From positions 200,501-264,500 of the forward strand of contig NC_092576.1 in NCBI RefSeq assembly GCF_037975245.1: a stretch of 64,000 nt of DNA, written 5' to 3'. Below the pieces are notes generated by a model that searched no databases, was not told where the DNA came from, and worked only from the letters and a program-made list of their open reading frames with translations. Of this stretch, positions 22,381 to 35,480 are shown piece by piece (positions within the stretch are counted from its first letter, which is position 1; each line of letters opens with the position of its first letter). This DNA comes from Apostichopus japonicus (taxonomy: Eukaryota > Echinodermata > Holothuroidea > Aspidochirotida > Stichopodidae). The position numbers and the translations under genes were made by a program.

Positions 22381-24960
22381 CATATAAAGATGACTTTCTC
22401 TTACCCAAAATATATATATGGCTTACATCTGGCAATATCTGCATGGCTGAATATAGATTTTATATGGCCAGATATAAATGCCACATTAAAAAGACTTGAT
22501 ATATATACAAACCAATGTATACATGTTTAACTTGATATGGCCAGATATAACTTGATGAAAGTGTTATCCAGATTGTTACGTTGGAATGCGAGAGGTCTCG
22601 ATAATTAATTTTAACGAGACACAAGCCTGGGTTCGTTTCCGTAAGGAACACAGACAAATTGACGAGTCTAGAGATTTTAAATGAGAACGTAAACTATATT
22701 GAGCAATGGAGTTTGATCCAACAACAACAAGTGGTAATTACAAATATATAGAAAATTACTCACAAACTTAACAAGATAGGATACACTTTAAAACACGCTG
22801 GTCTCTTCCAACGGCGATATCCCACAGCGGCCACGACCTCGATGATGACGATTCTCGGTCCGTTGTACAGCGAAATTCACTGGTCCTCGACGAAGTTTCT
22901 CGCGATCCCAGAAACAGCAGTCACCTTCTTTCCGGCGATGCTCCAAAATAGAAGACGGACTTCCAGCCACAATAGAGTGAAGCACAAGTCGAACTTCTCG
23001 CCGACTAAATATTACCAGAGTCAGTCCAAAATCAGCTTTATAGCCACTAACTCCTGGCGTAACGAACTTCCTCAACGGAGACAGAAATTCTTCACCTTCT
23101 CCGAAATAAAGACTGAAAAACTGTACTTTCACAGCAAAGTCCTCTTCAAACTTCTGAATGGAAGTGTAGAATCAATCTTGTTATCGATATCTCAATCCTT
23201 CAGAAACTACTGGTAGTTGAGCACTGACGATATATAGTAGGATGGTATAATATGTGTCGTCGCTTGTATTCGTACAGAAACTGAGAAACTCTCCGATCTG
23301 GGCGGGCTTTTATATACGATTCGCCATGTCAAGAATCCTCCAGATCTTTCTCGATACACCTGACCCAGTTTCTCTATTCTTGGAAGTCCTTTGCATATCT
23401 AGCGAACGTTCCAGAGAATCCACGAAGATTGCACAGCTTACACGCGATTTCACGTAAAGCGACGTTAACCCGAGACCAGCGTGTCATCATAAGGAATATA
23501 CCAGAACAATCGTGTATTATAACATTCTGACACGGTAACCCGACCTAATTTCTCAAATACTGATTTATCACGTAGGCAATTTTAAATACTTTCTGTCATA
23601 AAACATTAGGTTCCTCACTAGCAGTAACTAGCGTTAGGCTACAATGGGCCCTCGTAACAAGATATACAAATAAGTTTGATATGGCCATATACTCTCAGAG
23701 TAGCTTAATGTAAACATATTACAGATATACATATTTCAGTTTCATATGACCATATAAAGCCAGATAAATCCATTCATGGCTTTATATCTGGTAATATCTG
23801 GCTGAATAAAGAGTTTATATAGCCAGGTGTAAATGTCAGATCAAAAGACTTGATATGGCCATATAAAGCCAGATATAGCTTGATACAAATCTATCCCAGA
23901 TATACATATAAATTTAATATGGCCAGATAAAGCCAGATATAGCTTGATACAAATCTATCCCAGATATACATATAAATTTAATATGGCCAGATAAAGCCAG
24001 ATATAGCTTGATACAAATCTATCCCAGATATACATATAAATTTAATATGGCTAGATAAAGCCAGATATAACTTGATGAAATATCATCCACACATATAAAT
24101 CGAGTTTTCTAAAATTGCTGTAAAACCGGTCAAATATAAATATTTGAGTCATGTTCTGTACATTTTTTAAGTGAATGTACCTAGGTAATATTCAAATGCC
24201 ATATGTGTGGCTAGGAATGTATACAGATACCATAAGCTACATAAAAAGCGTAATATTTTATGTATTGTGGTTGCATCGGAAATTCCATATCAAGTTTCAA
24301 GGTTCAAAGTTTCATATGGTATTTGAGGTGGAAAATGTTAAGGTACTCCATATAAAAGCCATGTAAAGGTTTAAATAAGTTTTATAAAAGTTCTACATCA
24401 TATAGCATTGATGAAACTTTATATGGGCTAAACAACTTAACAGTATATCCGTTAAAAGCTATAAATAGTTTTATATGGATTTTATATCTGGCACATATAT
24501 GGATTATATCACGTTTGATATGGAAGATGAAAAGGGGGACCATATAAAGTTTGATAGCTTCTACTTTTTGTGACATTTATAAAACCTTATATTGGCAATA
24601 ACAAACTTTATATTATGTCTGGCTAAAACTGTAATGTTTTTTTAATTCACAAAGTTTGAATCTGGCCCATATATGGCTCTGATATGGAATTCATATCTGG
24701 CCCATCGCTATGTCATATCAAGTTCGGTTTGGAAGATAAAAAGGGAATGATACAAAAGTCATGTAAAGTTGTATATAATTTATGTAAACTTCTACTTCAT
24801 ATGGCCTTTATGTTGGGAATAACAAACTTGATATTATATCTGGCCAAAACTTTAAATGTTTATATATGGACTTTGTATCTGGTCAATGTATTGCCCAGAT
24901 ATTTAATTTATATCTGGCCGCATCTATGGATTTGGGGTAAGGGTTATGCAGAATATAAGT
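22380..24960. repeat. Diffuse satellite-like domain of GCCAGATATA / TATATCTGGC words
   Basis: The words GGCCAGATA, GCCATATAAAG, ATATCTGGC and relatives recur on both strands at about 22430-22545, 23670-24070 and 24480-24925. They are interrupted by an unrelated, more GC-rich insert at about 22575-23640. At 23848-24070 a unit of about 64 bp (GGCCAGATAAAGCCAGATAT, then AGCTTGATACAAATCTATCC) is repeated three times nearly exactly. Frames crossing it have no coding character. Confidence 0.6.
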
Positions 24961-25079
24961 CTCAATATATAATTGCCAAAGAAAAACAAAACAAGCGAAA
25001 CGATATTAATGTTTCTGTATATTTTGTCCAATATCCCAAGTTATTCAGCTTTAAACATTTATGCTTTAAGCACGGCACG

Positions 25080-25606
25080 TATAATCACCTGCACTTTGCG
25101 TTTCTCTCACATCACACCTATCTTAAGAGATCTTCACTGGCTGCCTGTTCACCGTCGTGTCGAGTTCAAACTATTAGTACATGCTTATAAATCCATTCAT
25201 TTTCAAGCACACCAATACCTAACTGCTATGCTAACTGTGTACAAGCCTAACAGAACATTGAAGTGGGCCAATTCCCTTACACTAGTGGTCTTCACAGTAA
25301 GCACTGCTACATACGGCGACAGATTCTTTAAATTTGCTGCTGGCAAGCTATAGAGTGAATTGCCAAATAATATCCGCGATGTCAAAACATTAGCCACTTT
25401 TAAGAAATAAATCACTTTTTCTTTTTAGGAATTTCACTGTAATTCTATTTTTTTTAAATGATTCCTTATTATATATATTTCTATATTAACCATTTTATTC
25501 TTCATATTCCTATTTCATGGGTTTTGTCATTTTGTTGTCATTGTAAAGCGCTCTTGAACATGCTTAAGCATGAAAGAGCGCTATATAAATCTGGTAAATA
25601 AATAAT
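25080..25606 (+). mobile_element. Non-LTR retrotransposon 3' end (CR1/L2-like), 5'-truncated
   Basis: The frame ending at about 25353 encodes the C-terminal tail of a reverse transcriptase: HITPILRDLHWLPVHRRVEF, then QYLTAMLTVYKPNRTL, then TYGDRFFKFAAGKL. A stop replaces the usual Trp after GKL, but the following codons still read SELPNNIRDVKTLATFKK, so the copy is mutated. The 3' end has the stem AGCGCTCTT...AAGAGCGCT (25547-25555 and 25574-25582) with the palindromic loop CATGCTTAAGCATG, then CTATATAAAT and short AAATAAT repeats. This is a typical tail of CR1/L2-group elements. The 5' part is missing. Confidence 0.75.
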
Positions 25607-26078
25607 AATGAAAATAGTTTCCCATTGGGATACATAGATGGGCGGCAACACATGTATGAAGATCGGGCAATACCTATAGGATTAATTTACTTTATTAAAA
25701 CTATAATTTGTCATCGAATATTCATTAGGAAACCAGAAACCTTGGTATTGACAACTGGTATCCGAATCGTCTATAATATTGAACCTGTCTGTACTAGTGG
25801 ACTTTTAAACTAATCATCCATGTCTTTAAGAAAAAAAGAGAAAATTTTCATTCACATTTTTGGACTGTGGCTTATTCAGCAGGAAGAGTTTGTATGATTT
25901 TAGTGTGTCAAACCTAACGACCCTATACCAACATTTCCGAAAACAGGAAGATTGCGTGTGGCTTGCATTCATTGTCTCAACGTAGAATTTCTTTTTGCCA
26001 AGTTATAGTATTTTACTAGGCAATTACTATTAATACAACACAAATAGTGGAATACTCCTCAAGTAGTGATTTGCATTC

Positions 26079-26134
<56 letters not shown>

Positions 26135-27644
26135 CATGGGCGGGATTACGGGGGGGGGGCAAGAGGGGGCATTTGCCCCCCCCCCCCCACTTTTTCCCAG
26201 ACCTTAGTTCACTTTTTTGTCGTTTTTGCAGACAAATGTGCACAACCCTAATCGAAGTTATTCCGCCACAACAGCTCTATCAAATAGGCCTATTTGTTTC
26301 GAATCTAAGTCGAATTTGTTTTTAACATCGTAACATGTAGCATGCAGAATAACTGGAGCTGGAGCTAGCACATGGTTCGCAGCACAGGTTACGAATCCTG
26401 GAGCTAACACACTAGCGATTCAATTCTGCATGTGATGAATCCGCGGCATGTGCTACAGTTCTAGCTTCAGGAATTGATTTTCAACGTTGCTGCTCTACTG
26501 AATGCGTTGAATAACTAAATCCAGAGAAACGATTTACGAAAGCCAGATTTGCATATTGGGTATATCAATAATTAAATTCAATACACTGACACATGACACC
26601 CCCCCCCCCCCCGTGTCATTCAACAATATGCAATGGCAATGCCGATGTAGTATCTTTACTGCTCGAAATCCTGGAATGATGCATGCAAATCGAATAATGT
26701 AAATTACAAATTGGCACTAACACAGTAACACATTAAATCCATTGTTTACTGCCAGGTAATAATTTCATTTTTAAAATCTCAGCCAGTACTATGAAATGAC
26801 TCGTAACCGATATTGCTCCATGTTGCACCTAGTCGCATTGTAAAATCCAAAAAGTCACCCCGCCTCGACTTCAGTGGCGACGGAACCGGTGGACTTGAGG
26901 GGCTTATCCCCCGTGAAAAGAGTGGGGGGGGGGTTAGGTATGTTCAGCCCCCAATATTTGCCAAGTGCTCCAAGAAGTGGGGACCGCGGGGAGAATTTCG
27001 AAGTGGGTGCTGAACATATTCTTGATCGGTCCAATGCACAATATACTAATAATTTTAGGGGGAAAGAACTGTCTAGATGCGATTTATTGTTACCAGAGGT
27101 GTCATTTTTGCTGATCTAGGATTTCCTTTTTGCTTAAATTTCGACGCACCGCGCCAACTGATGGTGGTGCACCGCCTAAATAGTGACGTATAAGCTTCAG
27201 TTGTACATCCCCATATAAGTTCTTCTATCCGTCCTCCCTAAATTAACACAAGTTCATTAATTGTTTAAATGCAATTTAAAGCCTATATGGGTGTTAATTT
27301 TACCGATCTAAGGGTACATTTCATCGAAAATTCCGACGCTTAGATAGTGACGTATAACAAAAGTTGTACATCACCATCTGACCATATGTTCTACTATCAA
27401 TCCTCTTCAAATTTTTAAACGATAATTAACTATCTAGATACAATTGCAGACATGAGATCCATATTTCAAGGATGGGTACATGCAGCTTAGAGCACTCGGG
27501 AAGTGCCGTTTCCGGCCATCTGGAGGGTTTGTAAAGCCCAAAAAATTCTTGTACGCTCCGCGCCAACCGATGGTGGCGCTCCGCTTAGATAGTCTTGCTG
27601 GCAGGTTTGCCCCCCCCACTTTCACAACTCAAATCCCGCCCCTG
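26135..27644. mobile_element. Possible TIR element inserted in a (TA)n tract
   Basis: The ends CATGGGCGGGATTACG (26135) and AAATCCCGCCCCTG (to 27644) are near-complements. Both outer flanks read TATATATA, which would fit an 8-bp duplication but is uninformative inside TA microsatellites (26080-26134 and 27645-27730). Minus-strand copies of the shared GCGCCACCATCGGTTGGCGC cassette lie at 27141-27190 and 27545-27600. No transposase was recognised. Confidence 0.4.
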
Positions 27645-27648
27645 TATA

Positions 27649-27730
<82 letters not shown>
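27645..27730. repeat. (TA)n microsatellite
   Basis: An almost pure TA run of about 80 bases. Frames through it read Ile-Tyr repeats and are not genes. Confidence 0.9.
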
Positions 27731-27733
<3 letters not shown>

Positions 27734-27955
27734 ACTCTAAAAACTGTTGGGCAAAACTGGTTGAGCAAACAAGGCATTGCCCAATATGAGTAAATTTACT
27801 AACCAACAACTGAGTAAAAGAAATTACACAACTGATATGGTTAAACTTTGTTGTGCAAAAATTAAGAAGTAGTTTATTGTTACTTTCTGTTGGGCAAACA
27901 AGCTTGAGTTGCCCAATGTTGTGCAAAACCCAGCATTTTCGCGCCATTACTATAC
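27730..27955 (+). repeat. TGTTGGGCAAA-rich repeat, related to 58656-58800
   Basis: After the TA tract the text begins ACACTCTAAAAACTGTTGGG and repeats TTGGGCAAA, TTGCCCAA and TTGTGCAAAA several times. The region from 58661 starts ACACTCTAAAACAGG and has TTCTGGGCAAAT, AATTGGGCAAAAT and GTGCAAATTG. The two are diverged relatives. Confidence 0.45.
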
Positions 27956-27976
27956 TGGTACTCTGCGCGATGTGCG

Positions 27977-28071
27977 TATATAGTGAAAGTGTTATCACTT
28001 ACACAATGGCTGACGAATTTGTTAGCGCAATACTCAAGAGGTGGGAAATGCGTTATGTGCTACATTTCAAG
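27977..28071 (+). CDS. Possible first exon of a SAM-domain protein, with TATA box
   Basis: TATATA at 27977-27982 lies about 24 bases before an ATG at 28006. The 22 codons to 28071 read MADEFVSAILKRWEMRYVLH then FK and stop at a good donor, AAG|GTGAGC. The pattern of a helix with a conserved Trp followed by ..F(K/E) resembles the first part of SAM-like domains in transposon-associated genes of fish and invertebrates. A fitting second part (ENGIDMTALSLLDEI...) is at 60331, but its intron phase (1) does not match this donor (0) and it is 32 kb away, so they are probably fragments of two copies. A short chance frame cannot be excluded. Confidence 0.35.
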
Positions 28072-28226
28072 GTGAGCGTAAAGAAAAACAATCCTCTGCT
28101 TGGTGTGTGCATCGAACACTGCGATCTCTACATATCAGTGGTATCGAATGATCGTTCGTTCTCTCGGTGGTACATGTAGGCTATACCAGGCATACGTATA
28201 AAGGCTACTAATAATAATTGTTTTTC

Positions 28227-28525
28227 CATGCGCGTAGCCAGGAATTTGCCAAGGGAGGGGCGAAACTGTAGATTCGGCAATGCAAGCTATCAAAGCGTAG
28301 CGCCACCATAATTGGCGCGAAGCGTACAAGAAAATTTGGCTGAAAATGCCTCCCCAATCGCTGGAAATGGCACTTCCCAGGCCTTGTAAGTTGCATCTGA
28401 GCATTTTCTCTTTTGAAAATACTAGCGATATCATAAAAACATTTAAAAATAAAATAACAAATATGCTAAGGGGGGGTGGGGCGGCTGCCACCTTCGCCCC
28501 CCCCCCCCTTGGCTACGCGCCTATG
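28227..28525 (+). mobile_element. hAT-like miniature element
   Basis: The ends CATGCGCGTAGCCAGG and CCTTGGCTACGCGCCTATG are near-complements. The body carries GCGTAGCGCCACCATAATTG, GCGCGAAGCGTACAAG and the CACTTCCCAGGCCTTGTAAG block found in the copies at 791, 37293 and 47773. No flanking duplication is visible. Confidence 0.6.
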
Positions 28526-28529
28526 TAAT

Positions 28530-30555
28530 GTTCCAGCATAGTTGTATTACGTTAGGCTAGCTAGTAGTGAAGCGATTGACAGGCGCCACAGGCGCGCCCG
28601 CAAGTGTGTAACTAGGCCTAAGTTACTCTCATTGTATTAACGTTGCAAACGCCTTTGTAATGCAGATCCTCGTCAACTTACAGTAAGCTATGCGTATGCA
28701 CCAGGTCTCTCTAGCCTATATCTTGGCTAGACAAGTTTTCATTGTAGCACATTTGCGTTGTAAATCATAAATTGTACTCCGTTTTTTCTTTTAAGTTTTA
28801 TGTGGCAAATGACCAAATGAACCCTTATTAGCTTAACGTTAGACCTAGCCTGTCATAACATAGGCCTAATGTTAGACTTACACGTACGTTGTTAATGCTA
28901 GTAGTAGTACGTACATACAGTAGTATCATAATGGACCCTTCGAAGTCCGAACACTTTAGCACTAAAATGCTCCAGAATTGTATTTGTTCACACTTCTTTT
29001 AAAATGATACTGTTGATGGCAGAAGAAACATTCTCGGTAGAAAAAAAATCGCTCCATAGGTTTCGTCAAATTGATCCTATTGTATTTGTGCCATGGTGAA
29101 ATTATGCATTCGTTAGGGGTGTCCGAACTTCGAGGGTTGTTCGAACTTCGAACAAAAGTGTCTTGGAACAAACTTTTCAAATGGTTTCTCGGTATTAACC
29201 TGACATGTTTACATTTTAAGGTTGCTTTTGTGTCATTTATATTAACATATTAAAGGGAAAAAGTAACTTTTTGCCTTGGCGAATTGTACCTACAAACAGT
29301 ATGTATTTTTTTTTGGCGGGGGGGGGGGGGTGGGGGTAGATTTGTTATCGATACAGTGAAAGGTTGAGGCAGGGTTGGTATTGAAACAAACATTCAATTT
29401 TGTGTGTTATCAGATCAGGGGCCAGCAGTGTCCATATGATCCCTTTTAATTGTGATCTCTAAGCTGCTTTTATTTCTAGTATGTAGAATCAATGTGGGAT
29501 TTGTAACCATTTGGCTTTTGTTTGAAAAGATGTTTGAATTTTACAGAAGAAGAAGAAAAAGAAGAAGGAGAAGCACAGAAACGACTAGACTCCCTGTAAT
29601 TATATCGACAAAGGTCAGTGAATATGTTTTCAAAATATCCCTAAGATATTCCCTATTGAATTACTTCATATTTGTTTTTATTTTAAAGGTATATGAGTGT
29701 TTGCAATAGTTTATATGCATTTCCTTCTTCCACTCCCCCTCCTTCTTGGGTTGCTCAAGTTTTCGAATAAAGCGACGAAAGAATCTTTTTCGATCCACCA
29801 ATAGGGATATTAGTCTCCTTGTATGAATTTGTTATGGCTTCCCGTTCTTTAACATAATTGGCAGTGACCGGTTTACTTTCTCCTCCGAGCCTAATAATGT
29901 TACAACCCGTTTATGCCATTATTATATCTGTAAAGAAGAGCTCGGCAGACATTTACTAGTTGAAGGAACAGACCAGTACAACTATGACAATGTAACCTAA
30001 CCTTTAATTTGATGCATTGCGGTTTGTATCACTCTTTTATACGTAATTCACTAATTCCTTGGTTTTGGAGTTCAGAGTTAGTTTTAGTATTGCTTAAAAC
30101 AATATATTACGTTGGGATATGACCTAGTTTACTATATTGATACTTACATAAATTGCTCCATAAAAAAAATCCTTATAAGTGGTTTCCAACAATATGCTGG
30201 CACTACTTAGTCGATTAATACAAACCATGGAAGTCGTATACAATGCTATCGATGTACCGTTATACCGTGCTATGTTACTGCAAGATGTTTACAGTAACGC
30301 TGTGCTATGAAAAATCCACGAAGTTATACACACTCGTATTATTCCCCTGAATGGATTCGAACCAGGTCGTTCGCATATAGTTTATTTTCGGGACTACTTA
30401 ATTGTAATTTGTTTTAGAATAACGCGAGGAGTGACAACCGTGTTTGTTCTTTAGAGATTTTTTTGTACATTTAACCTCAATCGATATATTAAGGTCTGGT
30501 TAATCCCTGATTTTGGCACATTTTATGTTGATTGAACTTAATGTTATCTCATCCT
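28530..30555. other. Non-coding stretch
   Basis: Short AGGCCTA-type words, a G-rich run near 29317-29335 and an AGA-rich purine tract near 29544-29580 were noticed. No gene was recognised. Confidence 0.4.
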
Positions 30556-30558
30556 TAT

Positions 30559-30713
30559 ACTGTGGATGAGTTATTGTACTCTGTCAAACATTTTTTACGA
30601 AAATTTGTAACAAAATCGTTGCCCACCTTTTACCCCTTGAGGCGCTGAACTGAAGCTTGGTCCATTGCTCTGCTTTAAATGAGGGGTAGCACAGGGTGAC
30701 ACAATGAGATGAG
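30559..30713 (+). repeat. Dispersed repeat, second copy at 38025-38180
   Basis: Both copies run from ACTGTGGATGAGTTATTGTA through ACCCCTTGAGGC to ACACAATGAGATGAG with a few substitutions. The copy at 38025 starts 7 bases after the right end of composite element B. Confidence 0.8.
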
Positions 30714-31859
30714 GTGGGGTGCATATAATCGAGTTAACGGAGCTGACTAGTACTCAAGATCAAAAGAGCACTGACAAAATACCATGCAATAAAAAAAAAA
30801 AAAAAAAAAAAAAAACGTTTTTAACATCTTTTTCGACACGGAGCAGTTGCTCCCACTGCTCCCCCATGGCTACGTCCCTGAGTTGCAAACGTTTATCTAT
30901 GCATTTGCGGTCTTGAAAAGTAGCGAATTTAGGGTGCACGTTATACTGGGGCAATTGATTGTGGTACGAGACCTGCAGAATTTGATAATCTACGCGATTT
31001 TGAGGGTATTGGCTATATTTGTCATTTTGATGAGTGCTGTTTTGGTTATATGACTCTTGACCTCACACGTCTGACGTTTAAACTGATTACGTAATAGGTA
31101 AGGAATAATTTGCGAAACGCATTTACGCACACATTTGACCATGTTTGAAGTTTACCAGTATGAAATGCACATCACGGGATAATTTGGTGGGCTATGCGTC
31201 CTACCTAACCACACACACGCCATCACCATCTTATATATTCCCTTTGCCTTCGGAAAGGGATATATAAAAAAAAAAAAAACGACTCGTGTTAATGGATTGT
31301 TCCTAACGATATATCGATACTACATACAAAGAGCTTAAAATAAAAAGCTGTGTCTACAACAGAAAGAAAAATATAACCTTTAACCTTAACAGTTTGTGTA
31401 GTTTCATATCTTCAAAGTTTCGAAGGGTCTGCCTAAGTTTATTGTTCCTGTTGCGATTACCATGAAATCATGAGGATCATCATTTCTTCGTCGATGGAAT
31501 ACACAACTATAGTCATCCATCTCTAGATAAAGTCAACGCAGAGTGCATGCGACCTTTTGAGTTAAGCCTTATCTGTAACGAAGAGAAAACATATGCTACG
31601 TCTTCATGTTCTTTTTGGATATTTATTATACTTTATATGCAGCTTGTATTGATATGTAAATTTAAATTTCCTTTCAAAAAGGGTCATTACATCTTTCACA
31701 TCGTCAGTTGATCGAAAAAGAGTCGGAACTGTCGGTGTTATTAATCAACAGCAAAGAATTGTGCCTATCATTATCTGCATTAATTGTATGACAGGAACAC
31801 AGTAGGCAAACGTTTTATGGGCATGTTTTATTTATCTATATCGATCTCTATCGATATAT

Positions 31860-32639
31860 TACATATAATAGATATATAATATTTTATTATATATAATATT
31901 ATATATTATAGATAGATAGAAATATAGATAGATAGATATATAGATAGATAGATAGATATATTCATTAATAAATATATATATATATATATATTTATTAATG
32001 AATATATCCATCCATCCATCCATCCATCCATCCATCCATCCATCCATCCATCCATCCATCCATCCATCCATCCATCCATCCATCCATCCATCCATCCATC
32101 CATCCATCCATCCATCCATCCATCCATCCATCCATCCATCCATCCATCCATCCATCCATCCATCCATCCATCCATCCATCCATCCATCCATCCATCCATC
32201 CATCCATCCATCCATCCATCCATCCATCCATCCATCCATCCATCCATCCATCCATCCATCCATCCATCCATCCATCCATCCATCCATCCATCCATCCATC
32301 CATCCATCCATCCATCCATCCATCCATCCATCCATCCATCCATCCATCCATCCATCCATCCATCCATCCATCCATCCATCCATCCATCCATCCATCCATC
32401 CATCCATCCATCCATCCATCCATCCATCCATCCATCCATCCATCCATCCATCCATCCATCCATCCATCCATCCATCCATCCATCCATCCATCCATCCATC
32501 CATCCATCCATCCATCCATCCATCCATCCATCCATCCATCCATCCATCCATCCATCCATCCATCCATCCATCCATCCATCCATCCATCCATCCATCTATA
32601 TATATATATATATCTATATATAAATATATATATATAACT

Positions 32640-32705
<66 letters not shown>

Positions 32706-32722
32706 TTATATATATATATATA
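31860..32722. repeat. Microsatellite complex with pure (CCAT)n of about 590 bp
   Basis: (GATA)/(TA) mixtures at 31860-32000 are followed by an apparently uninterrupted CCAT tetranucleotide tract at about 32007-32596, then TA repeats to 32722. Because the unit is 4 bases, every frame is open on one or both strands and reads Ser-Ile-His-Pro (plus) or Trp-Met-Asp-Gly (minus). These are not proteins. Confidence 0.95.
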
Positions 32723-35320
32723 GGTCTGTTGACACTTCTGTAAAACAGACGCTTCGCCGGTACCATCTATTGCCCACAATTGAGATCAATAAAAACATGA
32801 AAAGTAGGTTCAATGTCAGATGTATCGTGTCATGAAAGTCTTCAATGATGAATAAATGAAGCGCCTTGCCGCGGGCAGACAAAGAGTAATTTTTGTCTCA
32901 GTATAGACATAGCTATCACAGTAAATATAAAATCAGTGTACCAGCTCACTCTGTATGTCTTTAGTACTTTGGGCAGGTATTATGTCGGTAATCATTTTAT
33001 CTGCTGAATATTTTCAAAGTGATTCTTTCCAGACACAAAATTATATTCCTAATCAACAATGTTAGCACCAGAACTCGCAACATGTTTTGTAGGGCGTAAC
33101 TTTCTGTTATTCAGTCGATATATGTACCTCATATGCTAAATGAGGCTATTAACTAGGTACAGCACATTGCTTGTGGTAGGTTATTAATTAGGACAAAAAA
33201 ATTACATTGTTGTATTAGTGAAACAGCACCAAGTTAAGTGTATTTTTCACGCTGTATATATCTGAGGTCTACAAAATGTTACTAACTTAATGCGGAGATC
33301 CAAACATAACAAGATCTCTAAAATTGTTGGCACCTCCCTATCTATATTAAATATATATAGGTTATTTTCATAAATGCTTGTTTTTCTTTGAAAATTCGGT
33401 TAATTTCTATAAGAATATTTTAATACAGAAATTTTTGAAAACGTAACTTGGACGTCAAAGAAGGTAGTTTTGCTAACCATCTTTCCTAAATGAAAGGTTA
33501 ATCATATCTTGATAATTATAACCAATTAACTGAAAGTTACTCATAACAAGAAACACCACAATATACTCCACAGTCTAAAACAGTAGGCATAATATATGCA
33601 AATAGCACAAACTTTAGCATAATGAAATGAAATTTCTGAAGAATGAAACAATAGGCAAAGCTATCGATAGAGATATATATCCACAGTTACTGCAGTGTTA
33701 GGGGAAATATTCATTGCACTACTTTATTACTACATGTCATTTCACATACATGCATTTTCAAAGCTTATAACCACTTTTTGGACCAATTGTTATCTACATT
33801 ATATTGGTATACTGATATTTGTTGAAGAACGAAGGTGATTGTGCAAAGATAACAAAAATGGATGCTCATTGAAAAATTGTCATTAAACCTCTAAGTCAGT
33901 TCTCTTATTAATGATTTGCTTCAATCCATTTTATCATTAATATATCTGCTGTAAAGTACGCTATTTACCAATATCTCTATTCAGAGTCATGACAATTCTT
34001 ACACTTCAACTCCATTCATTGCTTCATATAACGAACATATGCGTTTTCAGTGACTTTTGTAAATTTTCAACTCTTTTTTATTACTTTTCGAATTCATAAA
34101 GAGCCTTCCTATAACAATAGCGCGTCTGCTTTAGCTGGGAATTAATGAAAGATTATCACGTGAAATGAATAAAAAACGTTTGAAAATATATCTAGTGAAT
34201 AGACCGTGAGGGGGAGGAACAATGTTCTTACACATCTAAATATCAGTGAGGTGTATAGTGTGGTGGGGGGGGGGAGGGTAGGAAGAAGGCACATTCAAAA
34301 TTATCCCTCACCGACTTAGGTAGAGGCCTGATAATTGGTCAAGGCGTAGACCGACGGATCCACTTATTTTTACGAATGAGGGGATGGCTGTGTAGTCTTT
34401 GGATTTGTTTTCCATGTTGGATTTCACCCCAGAGGAAAATTTAAAAAAAAAGTTAAGAGATCTAATAGTGCATTCCGAGGCGCATTTAATATATACACTG
34501 GGTCTTTAATAAGGTAATAAAGTAAGGTTGTGCAAATAAGTACCTTTCAAGTTTGCCAAAACCCTCCGACTGATAATGGAAGTGTGGAGCACCCCTCCCC
34601 CCCCCCCCACTTTAATCATCCCCGTTAGGTATGACACACACAGCGTATGGGACATCATTACCACAAACGAACACATCATTCAATGTGGACTTCTTCGAGT
34701 TCTAAAATATCGATACGAGTTTGGCCAGTTTGTCATTTTAATATGCGCTAAAGAAGCTGTTTTAGTTTTTGTACGATTGACCTCTGACCCTATGACGTCT
34801 TACGCCACGCAGGTACAACCTTTGCCCAGGTACATATAGCCTACTGAACAAATTGAAGTCCGTTTGTATTATATTTACAAAAATACCGTAATAGCCAAAA
34901 TACATTTGGTTGTTGAACGCTTTTCCGCAACATATTGACCAACTTAGTCATTTGACCTCCTGTTATCCTGTAACCCTTGGACATTTTACAATCATTAATA
35001 CACTGTAGATATCATACTACAATAATATGTCGATCCGCCTGGAAAGTTAACCGTCGTTAAACAGTTCTAAATGGACCAACTACTGAAGTTACTTTCGTAG
35101 CATGTTTTCAGTCATACATAATTCTTTTCGATGCTTGGATATTGAACAGACTGAAATAAACTACCGATGGGTAAAACGTCGCGAGGATTGCTGAGTTTAG
35201 TGGAGCACTATTCTAAAGTAATATCTCAAAATTAAAGCGGTCACATCGACAAAATATTCAATGTGCTAAGACAGCCCAAGACATCAGTTATCATATGATG
35301 GGAAGAGCATGTCAATTGAA
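32723..35320. other. Non-coding stretch
   Basis: It is AT-rich with G/C homopolymer runs near 34262 and 34600. No exon, RNA gene or element end was recognised. Confidence 0.4.
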
Positions 35321-35325
35321 ACAGC

Positions 35326-35480
35326 GACTTAGCCAGAAATTTGCGAGTGGGAGGGGGTGGGGAGAGTACATGCTGCGATTCATATGTGGAGAGGTGTAAG
35401 GGGAGGGGTGTCCCCCTCCCCTTTGAGAAAGTTTTGAACAGTTGAAGGTCCTTAGATGCGATCTGGTGCAATGTTTTCCC
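35326..35480 (+). repeat. Fragment of the TIR-element inner unit
   Basis: GGGGAGGGGTGTCCCCCTCC, followed by GGTCCTTAGATGCGATCTGG, matches the tandem unit in 16186-16453. The degraded left end CAGCGACTTAGCCAGAAATT resembles a CAG...TAGC terminal repeat. Confidence 0.5.

Noticed and set aside
22788-23216. Overlapping 114- and 124-codon frames on opposite strands
   Set aside because: Neither resembles a known family; the island they occupy looks like a non-coding insertion.
31859-32779. Long open frames reading Trp-Met-Asp-Gly or Ser-Ile-His-Pro repeats
   Set aside because: They are pure translations of a CCAT tetranucleotide repeat on both strands, with no start, splice or composition support.
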